Source: an uncultured Nocardioides sp. (GTDB lineage: Bacteria; Actinomycetota; Actinomycetes; Propionibacteriales; Nocardioidaceae). From it: a stretch of 38,899 nt of DNA. The position numbers were made by a program, and so were the translations under genes. Shown here piece after piece: positions 23,876 to 31,664 of this stretch (position 1 is the first letter of the stretch; the number at the start of each line of letters is the position of its first letter). The notes under the pieces are model-generated. The model ran no database searches, was not told the DNA's origin, and saw nothing but the letters and a program-made list of their open reading frames with translations. The stretch lies in the NCBI RefSeq assembly GCF_946885725.1, contig NZ_CAMPGZ010000009.1, positions 1 to 38,899 of the forward strand, in the 5' to 3' direction.

Positions 23876-25132
23876 ATGTCCGTGCCGATGATCACCGCCA
23901 ACCCCGAGCTCGACGAGGAGCGCCGCCGGGGTCTCCGTCGCATGCGGACGGTGGCCGTCGGCCTGCTGCTCTTCGCGGCGGCGGTCTACGTCGCGACGCT
24001 GGACCAAGGCGGGTTCCTGGGCTACGTCAACGCCGGCGCGGAGGCGTCGATGGTCGGCGCGATGGCCGACTGGTTCGCGGTGACCGCGCTGTTCAAGCAC
24101 CCGCTGGGGCTGCCGGTGCCGCACACCGCACTGATCCCGAAGCGCAAGGAGATGCTCGGGCGCAGCCTCGAGGAGTTCGTGGGGGAGAACTTCCTGCAGG
24201 AGCGCGTCATCCGCGAGCGGCTCGAGGTGGCCGGGCTGAGCCGGCGGGTCGGCGAGTGGCTGACCGAGGAGGCGAACGTACGGCGGGTGGTCGACGAGGC
24301 CGCGAGCCTGCTGCACATCGGCCTGACCCGCATCCGGGACGAGGACATGGGCGCGCTGGTCGGCGAGGCGATCCTGCCGAGGCTGCGCGCCGAGCCGATC
24401 AGCCCGGTGGCCGGCAGCCTGCTCGAGGAGGTCGTGCGCGACGGCGCCCACCACGGGCTGGTCGATCTAGCCCTCGACGAGGCGTATGGCTGGCTCGACC
24501 AGAACGAGGACACCTTCACCGACATCGTCGGCGAGCGCGCGCCCTGGTGGTCGCCGAACTCCGTCAACGAGCGGGTGACCCGGCGCATCCACCTCGAGCT
24601 GATGTCCTGGATCGCCGACATCCGCAACGACCCGCGGCACCGCGCCCGGCTGGCGCTCGACAGCATGCTGGCCGACCTGGCGCAGGACCTGCTGCACGAC
24701 GAGGCGACCCAGGCCCGCGCCGAGCAGCTGAAGCTGCGCGTGCTCGACCACCCGCAGATCCTGGTCACCGCGACCTCGCTGTGGAACGCCTTCCGGTCCG
24801 CGCTCCTCGACGCGCTGGCCGACGAGGAGGGGCCGCTGCGGGCGCGGGCCCGGCACGAGCTCCGGCACTTCGGCGAGCGGCTCGTCACCGACGCCGACCT
24901 GCGCAAGCGCCTCGACACCTACGCCGCCGACTTCGCGGTGTTCGTCGTCGACCGCTACGGCAGCGAGCTCACCGCGGTCATCACGCACACCATCGACCGC
25001 TGGGACGGCGACGAGGCCGCCCGCCGCATCGAGCTGCACGTCGGCCGGGACCTGCAGTTCATCCGGATCAACGGCACGATCGTCGGCGGCCTCGTCGGCG
25101 TGCTGATCCACGCGGTCAGCCAGATCGTGTGA
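23876..25132 (+). CDS. DUF445-family membrane protein
   Basis: 418 residues. The diagnostic motif of the family, GAMADWFAVTALFKHPLGLPVPHTALIPKRK split by helices, is seen at about 62-90. One hydrophobic segment lies at about 24-42 (TVAVGLLLFAAAVYVATL) and another at the extreme C-terminus (GTIVGGLVGVLIHAVSQIV), with a long charged, helical middle. Similar proteins are widespread and membrane-bound with no settled function. TACGTT (23862-23867) ends 8 bp before the ATG, suggesting a leaderless or very short leader. The S4-domain gene follows after 11 bp. Confidence 0.85.
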   Translation: MSVPMITANPELDEERRRGLRRMRTVAVGLLLFAAAVYVATLDQGGFLGYVNAGAEASMVGAMADWFAVTALFKHPLGLPVPHTALIPKRKEMLGRSLEEFVGENFLQERVIRERLEVAGLSRRVGEWLTEEANVRRVVDEAASLLHIGLTRIRDEDMGALVGEAILPRLRAEPISPVAGSLLEEVVRDGAHHGLVDLALDEAYGWLDQNEDTFTDIVGERAPWWSPNSVNERVTRRIHLELMSWIADIRNDPRHRARLALDSMLADLAQDLLHDEATQARAEQLKLRVLDHPQILVTATSLWNAFRSALLDALADEEGPLRARARHELRHFGERLVTDADLRKRLDTYAADFAVFVVDRYGSELTAVITHTIDRWDGDEAARRIELHVGRDLQFIRINGTIVGGLVGVLIHAVSQIV

Positions 25133-25143
25133 GGATTCCGGCC

Positions 25144-25356
25144 ATGACCGTGCGCATCGTGCCCATCCGCGAGCGGACGATCCGGTTGGGTCAGCTGCTC
25201 AAGCTCGCCGATCTCGTGGACGCCGGCTCCGATGCCAAGCCGCTGCTCGAGTCCGGCCAGGTCTACGTCAACGGTGAGCTCGAGACCCGCCGCGGCCGGC
25301 AGCTCGTACGTGGCGACGTGGTGACCGTCGGTAACGAGTCGGTCCGGCTGGCCTGA
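25144..25356 (+). CDS. S4-domain RNA-binding protein
   Basis: 70 residues. IRLGQLLKLADLVDAGSDAKPLL, GQVYVNGELETRRGRQLVRGDVV is a single S4 fold with almost nothing else, like the YaaA/YbcJ type of small S4 proteins. The fold binds structured RNA and is common on the ribosome and in RNA modification. The start ATG 25144 has GAGG about 8 bases upstream. It likely forms an operon with the DUF445 gene. No catalytic partner domain is present. Confidence 0.88.
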   Translation: MTVRIVPIRERTIRLGQLLKLADLVDAGSDAKPLLESGQVYVNGELETRRGRQLVRGDVVTVGNESVRLA

Positions 25357-25365
25357 CCGGGAGCG

Positions 25366-25418
25366 TTGCGGTTTGGTCCCCAACCGCAAGAACCGGGCGC
25401 CGGATCCTGCGGTTCTTG
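25366..25418. terminator. Overlapping, mutually exclusive hairpins between convergent genes
   Basis: Hairpin 1 is TTGCGGTT (25366-25373) with AACCGCAA (25382-25389), a perfect 8-bp stem and 8-base loop. Hairpin 2 is CAAGAACCG (25387-25395) with CGGTTCTTG (25410-25418), a 9-bp stem. They share CAA at 25387-25389, so only one can form fully. Location suggests a bidirectional terminator for the S4 and FKBP genes. Confidence 0.5.
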
Positions 25419-25431
25419 ACCAATCGGTGGG

Positions 25432-25803
25432 TCAGCGCACCCCGACGAGGTCGACCACGAAGATCAGCGTCTCGCCCGGCTTGATGACACCGCCCGCGCC
25501 GCGGTCGCCGTACCCGAGGTGCGGCGGGATGACCAGCTGCCGGCGGCCGCCGACCTTCATGCCTTGTACGCCCTGGTCCCAGCCGGAGATCACCTGGCCG
25601 ACGCCGAGCCGGAACTCCAGCGGCTCGCCGCGGTTGTACGACGCGTCGAACTCCTCGCCGGTCGAGTGCGCGACGCCGACGTAGTGCACCTGCACCTGCT
25701 TGCCGGCGACCGCCTCGGCGCCGTCGCCCTCGGTCACGTCGGTGACCACCAGGTCGGACGGTACGTCGGGTCCGGGGAAGTCGATCTCGGGCTTCTCGGT
25801 CAT
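25432..25803 (-). CDS. FKBP-type peptidyl-prolyl cis-trans isomerase
   Basis: 123 residues, a single cytosolic FKBP domain with no signal peptide. Family segments are VQVHYVGVAHSTGEEFDASYNRGEPLEFRLG, the active-site VISGWDQGVQGMKVGGRRQLVIPP and LGYGDRG, ending in LIFVVDLVGVR. It isomerises Xaa-Pro bonds as a folding helper. AAGGAG lies about 12 bases upstream of ATG 25803. It converges with the S4 gene and is followed upstream on the same strand by repeat locus C and the CBS gene. Confidence 0.93.
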   Translation of the reverse strand: MTEKPEIDFPGPDVPSDLVVTDVTEGDGAEAVAGKQVQVHYVGVAHSTGEEFDASYNRGEPLEFRLGVGQVISGWDQGVQGMKVGGRRQLVIPPHLGYGDRGAGGVIKPGETLIFVVDLVGVR

Positions 25804-25888
25804 GCGGTTCGTGTCTCCTTGGGTTGGCCGGATCCTCCAGCCTAGGCACGCCGCGCCACACCGCCGCCCCCGGGAGCCCCGTAGTCCC

Positions 25889-25984
25889 GCCGACCCGGCT
25901 CGAACCTCCCGCTCGAACCCGCCGACCCGGCCTGAACCGCCCGCTCGAACCCGCCGACCCGGCTCGAACCGCCCTCTGCGCAGG
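25889..25984. repeat. 32-bp-period tandem repeat, locus C (3 units)
   Basis: GCCGACCCGG occurs at 25889, 25921 and 25953, each exactly 32 bp apart, with (C/-)TCGAACC and CCGCTCGAACCC in the rest of the unit. The core GCCGACCCGGCTCG resembles GCCGAGCCGGCTCG of locus A. It fills the gap between the FKBP gene start and the CBS gene stop. The third unit is the most diverged at its end. Confidence 0.8.
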
Positions 25985-25985
25985 C

Positions 25986-26417
25986 TCAGGCGCCGTGGAC
26001 GTAGCTGTCGAGCTGGTCGCGCTCGAACTCCAGCTCGCTCATCCGGTGCTTGACGACGTCGCCGATGCTGACGATCCCGGTCAGCCGCCCGTCCTCGACG
26101 ACCGGCAGGTGCCGGAACCGGCCCTCGGTCATGACCTTCATCAGGTTGTGGACGCTGTCCTCGACGCTGCAGGTCTGGACGTCGGACGTCATGATCGCGG
26201 AGACCGGGAGGTCGACGACACCCTCGTCCTCGTGGAGCCGGCGCACGACGTCGCGCTCGGACACGATGCCGTCCACGCTCGTCCCGTCGCTGCTCACGAC
26301 GAGCGCACCGATGTTGTGCCTGGCGAGCAGCGCAATGAGCTCGCGCACGGTGGCGTCCGGCTTGATCGTGACGACGTCCTGGCTCGACTTGCCGGAGAGG
26401 ACCTCATGGATGCGCAT
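25986..26417 (-). CDS. CBS-domain pair protein
   Basis: 143 residues from ATG 26417 with GGAGGT upstream. Two CBS domains are visible: VVTIKPDATVRELIALLARHNIGALVVSSDGTSVDGIVSERDVVRRL and SDVQTCSVEDSVHNLMKVMTEGRFRHLPVVEDGRLTGIVSIGDVVKHRM, each ending in the usual G(I/V)(V/S)(S)xxDV. Such stand-alone pairs bind adenine nucleotides or related ligands and act as energy or stress sensors. Many actinobacterial homologues are hypoxia or dormancy proteins, but nothing here proves that role. Confidence 0.92.
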   Translation of the reverse strand: MRIHEVLSGKSSQDVVTIKPDATVRELIALLARHNIGALVVSSDGTSVDGIVSERDVVRRLHEDEGVVDLPVSAIMTSDVQTCSVEDSVHNLMKVMTEGRFRHLPVVEDGRLTGIVSIGDVVKHRMSELEFERDQLDSYVHGA

Positions 26418-26515
26418 CGTGACCTCCGCTTCAGGGCTCGACGGTGGCGTGGCGTGTGCAGCACCACGCTAGTCACATTTCGAACCCGTGGGTAGCAGGC
26501 TGCGAGGATGGCGCG

Positions 26516-27292
26516 ATGAAGACGGACCTCGACCGCCTCGGCGCGCCCGCCGGCCTGCTGATGATGGGCTGGCTCAGCGTCGTGCTGTGGCTCGACCGCG
26601 CCGACGGTGACGGGTCTCTGTGGCTGCAGCGCGGTCTCGGCGTGCTCACCTGGGTCGTGCTGCTCGTCGCGCTGCGTCGGGTCACGCCGACGGTGCGCGC
26701 ACAGACGGCCGTGGTCGTGGCGTTCGCGACGATCATCGAGTACACCTTCGCCGCAGGTCTCGAGGTCTACACCTACCGGTTCGACAACGTGCCCGCCTAC
26801 GTCCCGCCCGGGCACGGCCTCGTCTACCTCTCCGCCTTCGCGATCGGCCACGCCGCTCTGGTCCAACGGCGGCTGCGCGCGGCCGAGCTGCTGGTGCTCG
26901 TCGTCGGCGGCGCCTGGGCCGCGCACGGGCTGTTCCTCGCGGACCGCCCGGACGCGCTCGGCGCGTTCTGGTTCGTCTGCCTGGCCGGGTTCCTCGCGTG
27001 GGGTCCGTCGAAGCAGGTGTACGTCGGTGCGTTCGTCGCCGTCACCTGGCTCGAGCTGCTCGGCACCGAGCTCGGCACGTGGGTGTGGGGCACGCACGAC
27101 TTCACCGGCTGGGTCACGATCGGCAACCCGCCGTCGGGGGCGGCCGGCGGCTACGGCTGGTTCGACCTCGCCGGGCTGCTGCTGGCGCCGTACGTCGTCC
27201 GCGCGGCCCGCAGGGCAGCCGGCGTCACTCGTCCCCGTTCGGCTCTAGCGGAAGCTGCTCGTCCTGAGCCGGAGGACGCCGCCGCGCGCTGA
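26516..27292 (+). CDS. Polytopic membrane protein, unknown function
   Basis: 258 residues from ATG 26516; upstream sequence in the same frame lacks a ribosome site. About seven hydrophobic segments are present, with a conserved-looking polar stretch EYTFAAGLEVYTYRFDNVPAYVP and PGHGLVYLSAFAIGHAAL between helices 3 and 4, and TWLELLGTELGTWVWGTHDF late in the protein. The Glu, Tyr, His and Trp residues in these loops suggest a ligand or cofactor site. The last 68 bp overlap the end of hisN on the other strand. I do not recognise the family. Confidence 0.78.
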   Translation: MKTDLDRLGAPAGLLMMGWLSVVLWLDRADGDGSLWLQRGLGVLTWVVLLVALRRVTPTVRAQTAVVVAFATIIEYTFAAGLEVYTYRFDNVPAYVPPGHGLVYLSAFAIGHAALVQRRLRAAELLVLVVGGAWAAHGLFLADRPDALGAFWFVCLAGFLAWGPSKQVYVGAFVAVTWLELLGTELGTWVWGTHDFTGWVTIGNPPSGAAGGYGWFDLAGLLLAPYVVRAARRAAGVTRPRSALAEAARPEPEDAAAR

Positions 27293-28130
27293 GCTCGTGC
27301 ACCGACCCACCCCGGTGATCGGAGGGTTCCTCGTCGTCGCCGCCGACCGAGCCGAGGTACGCCAGCGCGGCGTCGTGCAGCCGCCCGTTGCTCGCTAGCG
27401 CGTTGCCCCCGGTGGGCCCAGGCGTCCCCGCGAGCGAGGTGAACTTGCCGCCGGCCTCACGGACGATCACGTCCAGCGCGGCCATGTCGTAGACCTCGAG
27501 GTCCGGCTCGGCGGCCAGGTCGACCGCGCCTTCGGCAACGAGCATGTAGGACCAGAAGTCGCCGTACGCCCTTGTCCGCCACGCCCGCCGCGACAGCGCC
27601 AGGAAGTCCTCCAGCCGGCCGGCGTGCTCCCAACCGGTGAACGAGGAGTACGACAGCGACGCGTCCTCGAGCCGCGAGACGTCGGAGACCCGGCAGGGCG
27701 TCGCGTTGAGGAGCGAGCGGCCCGTCCAGGCGCCGCCGTCCTTGGACGCCCACCAGCGACGGTTGAGCTGGGGAGCCGAGACGCAGCCGACGACCACCTC
27801 GCCGTCGACCATCAGCGCGATCAGCGTGGCCCACACCGGCACGCCGCGGACGAAGTTCTTGGTGCCGTCGATCGGGTCGACGACCCACTGGCGCTGGCTG
27901 TGCCCGGTCGAGCCCTGCTCCTCGCCCACGACCGCGTCGCGGGGACGGGCTCGGGACAGCGTGCGGCGGATGCCCTCCTCGACGGACTTGTCGGCATCGG
28001 TCACCGGCGTCAGGTCGGGCTTGGTGACCACGTGCAGGTCCTGCGCCTTGAACCGGCTCGTCGTCAGCGAGTCCGCGTCGTCAGCCAGGACGTGCGCAAG
28101 CCGCAAGTCGTCGGTGTAGTTGATGGGCAT
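27225..28130 (-). CDS. hisN: Histidinol-phosphatase / inositol monophosphatase family
   Basis: 301 residues from ATG 28130. Metal-site motifs of the IMPase fold are VTDADKSVEEGIR (Asp), VVGEEQG (Glu), WVVDPIDGTKNF (DPIDGT) and AEPDLEVYDMAAL (the late WDxAA equivalent). In actinobacteria this subgroup, beside rsgA and aroA, is the HisN histidinol-phosphate phosphatase of histidine biosynthesis, so that is the preferred call. Other sugar-phosphate substrates are possible. The tail after about residue 265 (DDEEPSDHRGG...LEPNGDE) is an extra low-complexity extension, and overlaps the neighbouring membrane-protein gene. Confidence 0.85.
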   Translation of the reverse strand: MPINYTDDLRLAHVLADDADSLTTSRFKAQDLHVVTKPDLTPVTDADKSVEEGIRRTLSRARPRDAVVGEEQGSTGHSQRQWVVDPIDGTKNFVRGVPVWATLIALMVDGEVVVGCVSAPQLNRRWWASKDGGAWTGRSLLNATPCRVSDVSRLEDASLSYSSFTGWEHAGRLEDFLALSRRAWRTRAYGDFWSYMLVAEGAVDLAAEPDLEVYDMAALDVIVREAGGKFTSLAGTPGPTGGNALASNGRLHDAALAYLGSVGGDDEEPSDHRGGSVHELSARRRPPAQDEQLPLEPNGDE

Positions 28131-28273
28131 GGGCCTCAGGCTAGGGCAAGGCCCGCGGGCGACCGCGGCGCCGTCGCGGGGAGTCCGGGGGAAGTCCCGA
28201 CGAATCTGTGAAGTCGTGAAGAATCGCGGGTCGGTTCGGACTGTTGCGTCTCGCGCTGGGCTAGGTTGCCGTC

Positions 28274-28747
28274 ATGGAGATCGGCGGTCTGCCTGCGCAT
28301 CCCCTCATCATCCATGCGGCAGTGGTGCTGACGCCGCTCGCCGGGCTGCTGGTGATCCTGTTCGCCGTACACACGCCGACGCGCTGGCTGACACGCTGGC
28401 CGGCGGCGGTCGGTGCGGTCGTCGCGGCGCTCGCCGTCTGGGCCGCCCGGATCAGTGGCCAGTGGTTGCTGGACGACAACCCGGCGCTCGCCCAGCTGGT
28501 GCAGACCCATCAGGACCGCGGCACGCTGCTCTCCTGGGTGGTGATCGTGTTCGCGGCGCTCGCGGTGCTCGGCGCCTTCACCCTCGGCGGTCCGACGGGT
28601 CTGGCCAGCGGTCGCGGCGAGAAGCCCAGCCGGGGCGGGCTGCTGCAGAAGACGCTGCCGACCCTGCTGGTGCTTGTCTCGCTCGGCGTCATCTTCGGCA
28701 CCGTCATCACCGGCGACGCCGGAGCCCGCGCGGTCTGGGGAGGCTAG
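28274..28747 (+). CDS. DUF2231-like membrane protein
   Basis: 157 residues. It opens with MEIGGLPAHPLIIHAAVVLTP, typical of DUF2231 proteins, and has four hydrophobic segments at about 15-33, 39-58, 85-105 and 128-148. A long loop between helices 2 and 3 includes LDDNPALAQLVQTHQDRG. The -10-like TAGGTT (28262-28267) ends 6 bp before the ATG, so the mRNA is probably leaderless. Its stop TAG and the stop of rsgA on the other strand share CTAG at 28744-28747. Function unknown; some family members are associated with heme or redox genes, which is not shown here. Confidence 0.82.
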   Translation: MEIGGLPAHPLIIHAAVVLTPLAGLLVILFAVHTPTRWLTRWPAAVGAVVAALAVWAARISGQWLLDDNPALAQLVQTHQDRGTLLSWVVIVFAALAVLGAFTLGGPTGLASGRGEKPSRGGLLQKTLPTLLVLVSLGVIFGTVITGDAGARAVWGG

Positions 28748-29757
28748 TCGCCCTCGGCGCGCTCGCGGCTGGCGAGCACGCGACGGTACGACTCCACCCG
28801 CTCGGCATCGGTGCGCCCCTCGGCCACCGCCTCATCCAGCGCGCACTCGGGCTCGGTCTCGCCGTGCGTGCAGCCCCGCGGGCATCCGTCCGTGAGCGCC
28901 TCCAGGTCGGGGAACGCTTTGATCAGGTTCGCCGGCTGCACGTGCGCGAGCCCGAACGACCGGATCCCGGGGGTGTCCACGATCCAGCCGCGGCGGCCCT
29001 CGTGCTCGGGCAGCTCGAGCATCACGGCCGAGGTGGACGTGTGCCGGCCGCGCCCGGTGACCGCGTTGACGTGACCGATCGCCCGGTCGGCGCCCGGCAC
29101 GAGCGCGTTGACCAGCGTGGACTTGCCGACGCCGCTGTGCCCGATCAGCACGGTCATCCGGCCGGCGAGCCGGTCGCGGACCTCGGTGAGGTCGCCGCCG
29201 CGGTGGGTGACGACGGCGTCGACGCCGAGAGGGCGATACGCCGCGAGCAGCTCGCTCGGGTCGGCCAGGTCGGACTTGGTGAGGATCAGCAGCGGGTCCA
29301 TGCCGGCGTCGTACGCCGCCACGAGCGCGCGGTCGATCAGGCGGCGCCGTGGCTCCGGGTCGGCGAGGGCGGCGACGACCGCGAGCTGGTCGGCGTTGGC
29401 GACGATGACGCGCTCGACGGGATCGTCGTCGTCCGCCGTACGGCGGAGCACGGTGGTGCGCTCGGCGACCTCGACGATCCGCGCGAGCGTGCCCTCCTCG
29501 CCGGAGACGTCGCCGACCAGCCGGACCCGGTCGCCGACCACGACGCCCTTGCGGCCCAGGGGACGCGCCTTCATCGCGAGCACGGTCCGGCCGTCGACGA
29601 GCGTGGTCATCCGGCCGCGGTCGACAGTGACGACCACGCCCTCGACGGCGTCGTCGTAGGTGGGCCGGTCCTTGGTGCGCGGCCGGGTGTGGCGACGGGG
29701 ACGGTCGAAGCGTTCGTGGTCGTACTCGGCGTACCGCTCGTAGTCGCCCTTCGGCAC
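28744..29757 (-). CDS. rsgA: Ribosome small-subunit-dependent GTPase A
   Basis: 337 residues. The N-terminal part is an OB fold (about 35-105), followed by a circularly permuted GTPase: G4 TKSD comes before G1 GHSGVGKST, then G3 DTPGIR. The C-terminal zinc region is CPRGCTHGETEPECAL, with the Cys-Cys-His-Cys set. RsgA helps mature the 30S subunit and hydrolyses GTP on it. The GTG start shares a base with the aroA stop (TAGTG), so aroA-rsgA is an operon. The charged N-terminal 30 residues are specific to actinobacterial forms. Confidence 0.94.
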   Translation of the reverse strand: MPKGDYERYAEYDHERFDRPRRHTRPRTKDRPTYDDAVEGVVVTVDRGRMTTLVDGRTVLAMKARPLGRKGVVVGDRVRLVGDVSGEEGTLARIVEVAERTTVLRRTADDDDPVERVIVANADQLAVVAALADPEPRRRLIDRALVAAYDAGMDPLLILTKSDLADPSELLAAYRPLGVDAVVTHRGGDLTEVRDRLAGRMTVLIGHSGVGKSTLVNALVPGADRAIGHVNAVTGRGRHTSTSAVMLELPEHEGRRGWIVDTPGIRSFGLAHVQPANLIKAFPDLEALTDGCPRGCTHGETEPECALDEAVAEGRTDAERVESYRRVLASRERAEGD

Positions 29758-31031
29758 TAGAAGAGCCTCGTCCAGGCGTCGGCGAAGCCGGGGAAAGTCT
29801 TCGCGGTCGTCTCGACGTTCTCCACCTTGACGCCCTCGACCTTCAGGCCGAGGACGGCGGCGGCGTGCGCCATGCGGTGGTCGTTGTAGGTGTGGAACGT
29901 GCCGCCGTCGAGGTGTGCCGGCCGGATCGTCAGCCCGTCGTCGGTCTCCACGACGTGCCCGCCGAGGCCGTTGAGCTCGGTAGCCAGGGCCGCGAGCCGG
30001 TCGGTCTCGTGGCCGCGGATGTGCGCGATGCCGCGCAGGTGGCTGGGCGATGACGCCAGCGCGCAGAGGGCGGCGACGACCGGCGTGAGCTCGCCGACGT
30101 CGTGCAGGTCGTAGTCGAGGCCCTTGATGGTGCCGGAACCACGGACGGTGAGGCCGGTGTCGTCGAGCTCGACGTCGGCGCCCATGAGCGTGAGGATCTC
30201 GCGCAGCGCGTCACCGGCCTGGGTGGTGCGGGTGGGCCAGTCGCGCACGGTGATGCGGCCGCCGGTGACCAGCGCGCTGGCGAGGAACGGAGCCGCGTTG
30301 GACAGGTCGGGCTCGACCGTCACGTCGGCCGCGCGGACCGTGCCGGGGAAGACCCGCCACCGGTTCGCGTCGGAGTCGTCGACCTCCACGCCGCGCAGGC
30401 GGAGCTGGTCGACGGTCATCTCGATGTGGGGGAGCGAGGGGACGGGCTTGCCGTCGTGGCGTACGTCGACACCCCGCTCGTAGCGCGGCCCGGCGAGCAG
30501 CAGCGCCGAGATGAACTGGCTGGACGCCGATGCGTCGATCGTCACCTCGCCGCCCGGGACCGAGCCGGTGCCGATCACCGTGAACGGGAGCGTGCCGCGG
30601 TCCTCGTCGTCGATGGTGACGCCGAGGCCGCGCAGCCCGCGGATCACCTCGTGCATGGGGCGCTTGCGCGCGTGCGGGTCGCCGTCGAAGATCACCGGCC
30701 CGTCGGCGAGGGCCGCCACCGGAGGCACGAACCGCATCACGGTGCCGGCCAGGCCGCAGTCGACGTTGGTCCTGCCCCGCCAGGGTCCGGGCGTGACCTT
30801 CCAGTCGTCCCCGGTCGTGTCGACCTCGGCCCCCAGCCCGGTGAGGGCGGCGGCCATCAGCTCGGTGTCGCGCGAGCGGAGCGCACGCCGTACCACTCCC
30901 GGGCCGTCGGCCACGGCAGCCAGCACGAGGGCACGGTTGGTCAGGGACTTGGACCCGGGCAGGGACACCGTGGTGTCCACCGGACGCGTCGCGCGTGGGG
31001 CGGGCCAGAGCGGTGGTCGGGCAGCGTTCAT
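29757..31031 (-). CDS. aroA: 3-phosphoshikimate 1-carboxyvinyltransferase (EPSP synthase)
   Basis: 424 residues. It joins phosphoenolpyruvate and shikimate-3-phosphate in the shikimate pathway. Key segments are [16 protein letters not shown] (S3P and PEP site), [14 protein letters not shown], in which the more common Asn-Ala-Gly-Thr is Leu-Ala-Gly-Thr, [31 protein letters not shown], and [12 protein letters not shown] with the catalytic-region acid just before it, then [10 protein letters not shown] and [14 protein letters not shown]. The Leu variant is usual for actinobacterial enzymes as far as I know. The start ATG 31031 is the first in frame. It precedes rsgA by overlap. Confidence 0.94.
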   Translation of the reverse strand: MNAARPPLWPAPRATRPVDTTVSLPGSKSLTNRALVLAAVADGPGVVRRALRSRDTELMAAALTGLGAEVDTTGDDWKVTPGPWRGRTNVDCGLAGTVMRFVPPVAALADGPVIFDGDPHARKRPMHEVIRGLRGLGVTIDDEDRGTLPFTVIGTGSVPGGEVTIDASASSQFISALLLAGPRYERGVDVRHDGKPVPSLPHIEMTVDQLRLRGVEVDDSDANRWRVFPGTVRAADVTVEPDLSNAAPFLASALVTGGRITVRDWPTRTTQAGDALREILTLMGADVELDDTGLTVRGSGTIKGLDYDLHDVGELTPVVAALCALASSPSHLRGIAHIRGHETDRLAALATELNGLGGHVVETDDGLTIRPAHLDGGTFHTYNDHRMAHAAAVLGLKVEGVKVENVETTAKTFPGFADAWTRLF

Positions 31032-31074
31032 CGCGACGAGCGTATTCCCGCCGTCCAGCGGCGGGGAGCCAGGC

Positions 31075-31611
31075 TCAGGACTTGACCGACTTGGCGGCCA
31101 GCCGGGCCTGCTGCTTGGCCTCGCGACGGAGGTGCCCGGCCTCGCGCTTGGCGTCGCGCATCGCCCGCTTGGCGCGCCAGGCGACGCCCGGCTTGCCGTC
31201 GGTGTCGACGGCGGCGATCAGCAGGCCGCCGAGCATGGAGACGTTCTTGGTGAAGTGCAGCTTCTGGCTCGTGCGGGCGGCCGGGTCCGACTCCTCCCAG
31301 AACCGGTGGCCTGCGAGCGTCGTCGGCACCAGCGATGCCGCGAGCACGGTCGCGCTCAGCCGCGGCATCCGGCCGGTGGCGAGCCCCAGCCCGGCGACGA
31401 TCTGGGCGACCCCGTTGGCCTGGACCACGGTCTTGGCGTCGCGGGTGATCGGTACGTCGTTCGGCGTCGCGCTGTCGGCGGCGTGCGTGAGCCGGTCGAT
31501 CATCGGCTTGGCCTTCTCGGCGAGGGCGTCGGCGTTGCGGATCGCTTGGACACCTCCCATGACGAACATCGACGCGAGCATGGGACGGGCGACGAGTCGG
31601 ACCATAGTCAT
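31075..31611 (-). CDS. DoxX-family membrane protein
   Basis: 178 residues from ATG 31611, with GAAGGTG upstream; longer in-frame starts lack a ribosome site. [32 protein letters not shown] is a DoxX-like first helix, followed by [44 protein letters not shown] split over helices 2-3 and [20 protein letters not shown] as helix 4. A basic C-terminal coiled tail follows ([21 protein letters not shown]). DoxX proteins are small, four-helix membrane proteins linked to quinone or thiol redox in some bacteria. The role here is not known. Confidence 0.85.
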   Translation of the reverse strand: MTMVRLVARPMLASMFVMGGVQAIRNADALAEKAKPMIDRLTHAADSATPNDVPITRDAKTVVQANGVAQIVAGLGLATGRMPRLSATVLAASLVPTTLAGHRFWEESDPAARTSQKLHFTKNVSMLGGLLIAAVDTDGKPGVAWRAKRAMRDAKREAGHLRREAKQQARLAAKSVKS

Positions 31612-31664
31612 GGCACCTTCATACCCGATCGGGCCGCGGTCACGCCGAGGTCGGGTCCAAGCCA

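Noticed and set aside
2921..25984. Possible CRISPR arrays at the 32-bp-period repeats
   Set aside because: The units are tandem with no unique spacers of even length, only 2-3 copies per site, and no cas genes are in the window.
28219..28246. AAGAAT, 18 bases, GTTG upstream of the DUF2231 gene as a second SigR promoter
   Set aside because: The spacing and GTTG fit, but the first two bases of GGGAAT do not, and a normal -10 (TAGGTT) sits next to the start codon.
31022..31049. GGGAAT on the minus strand near the aroA start as a SigR promoter
   Set aside because: The -10 position reads GCTG, not GTTG, and would lie inside the aroA coding region.
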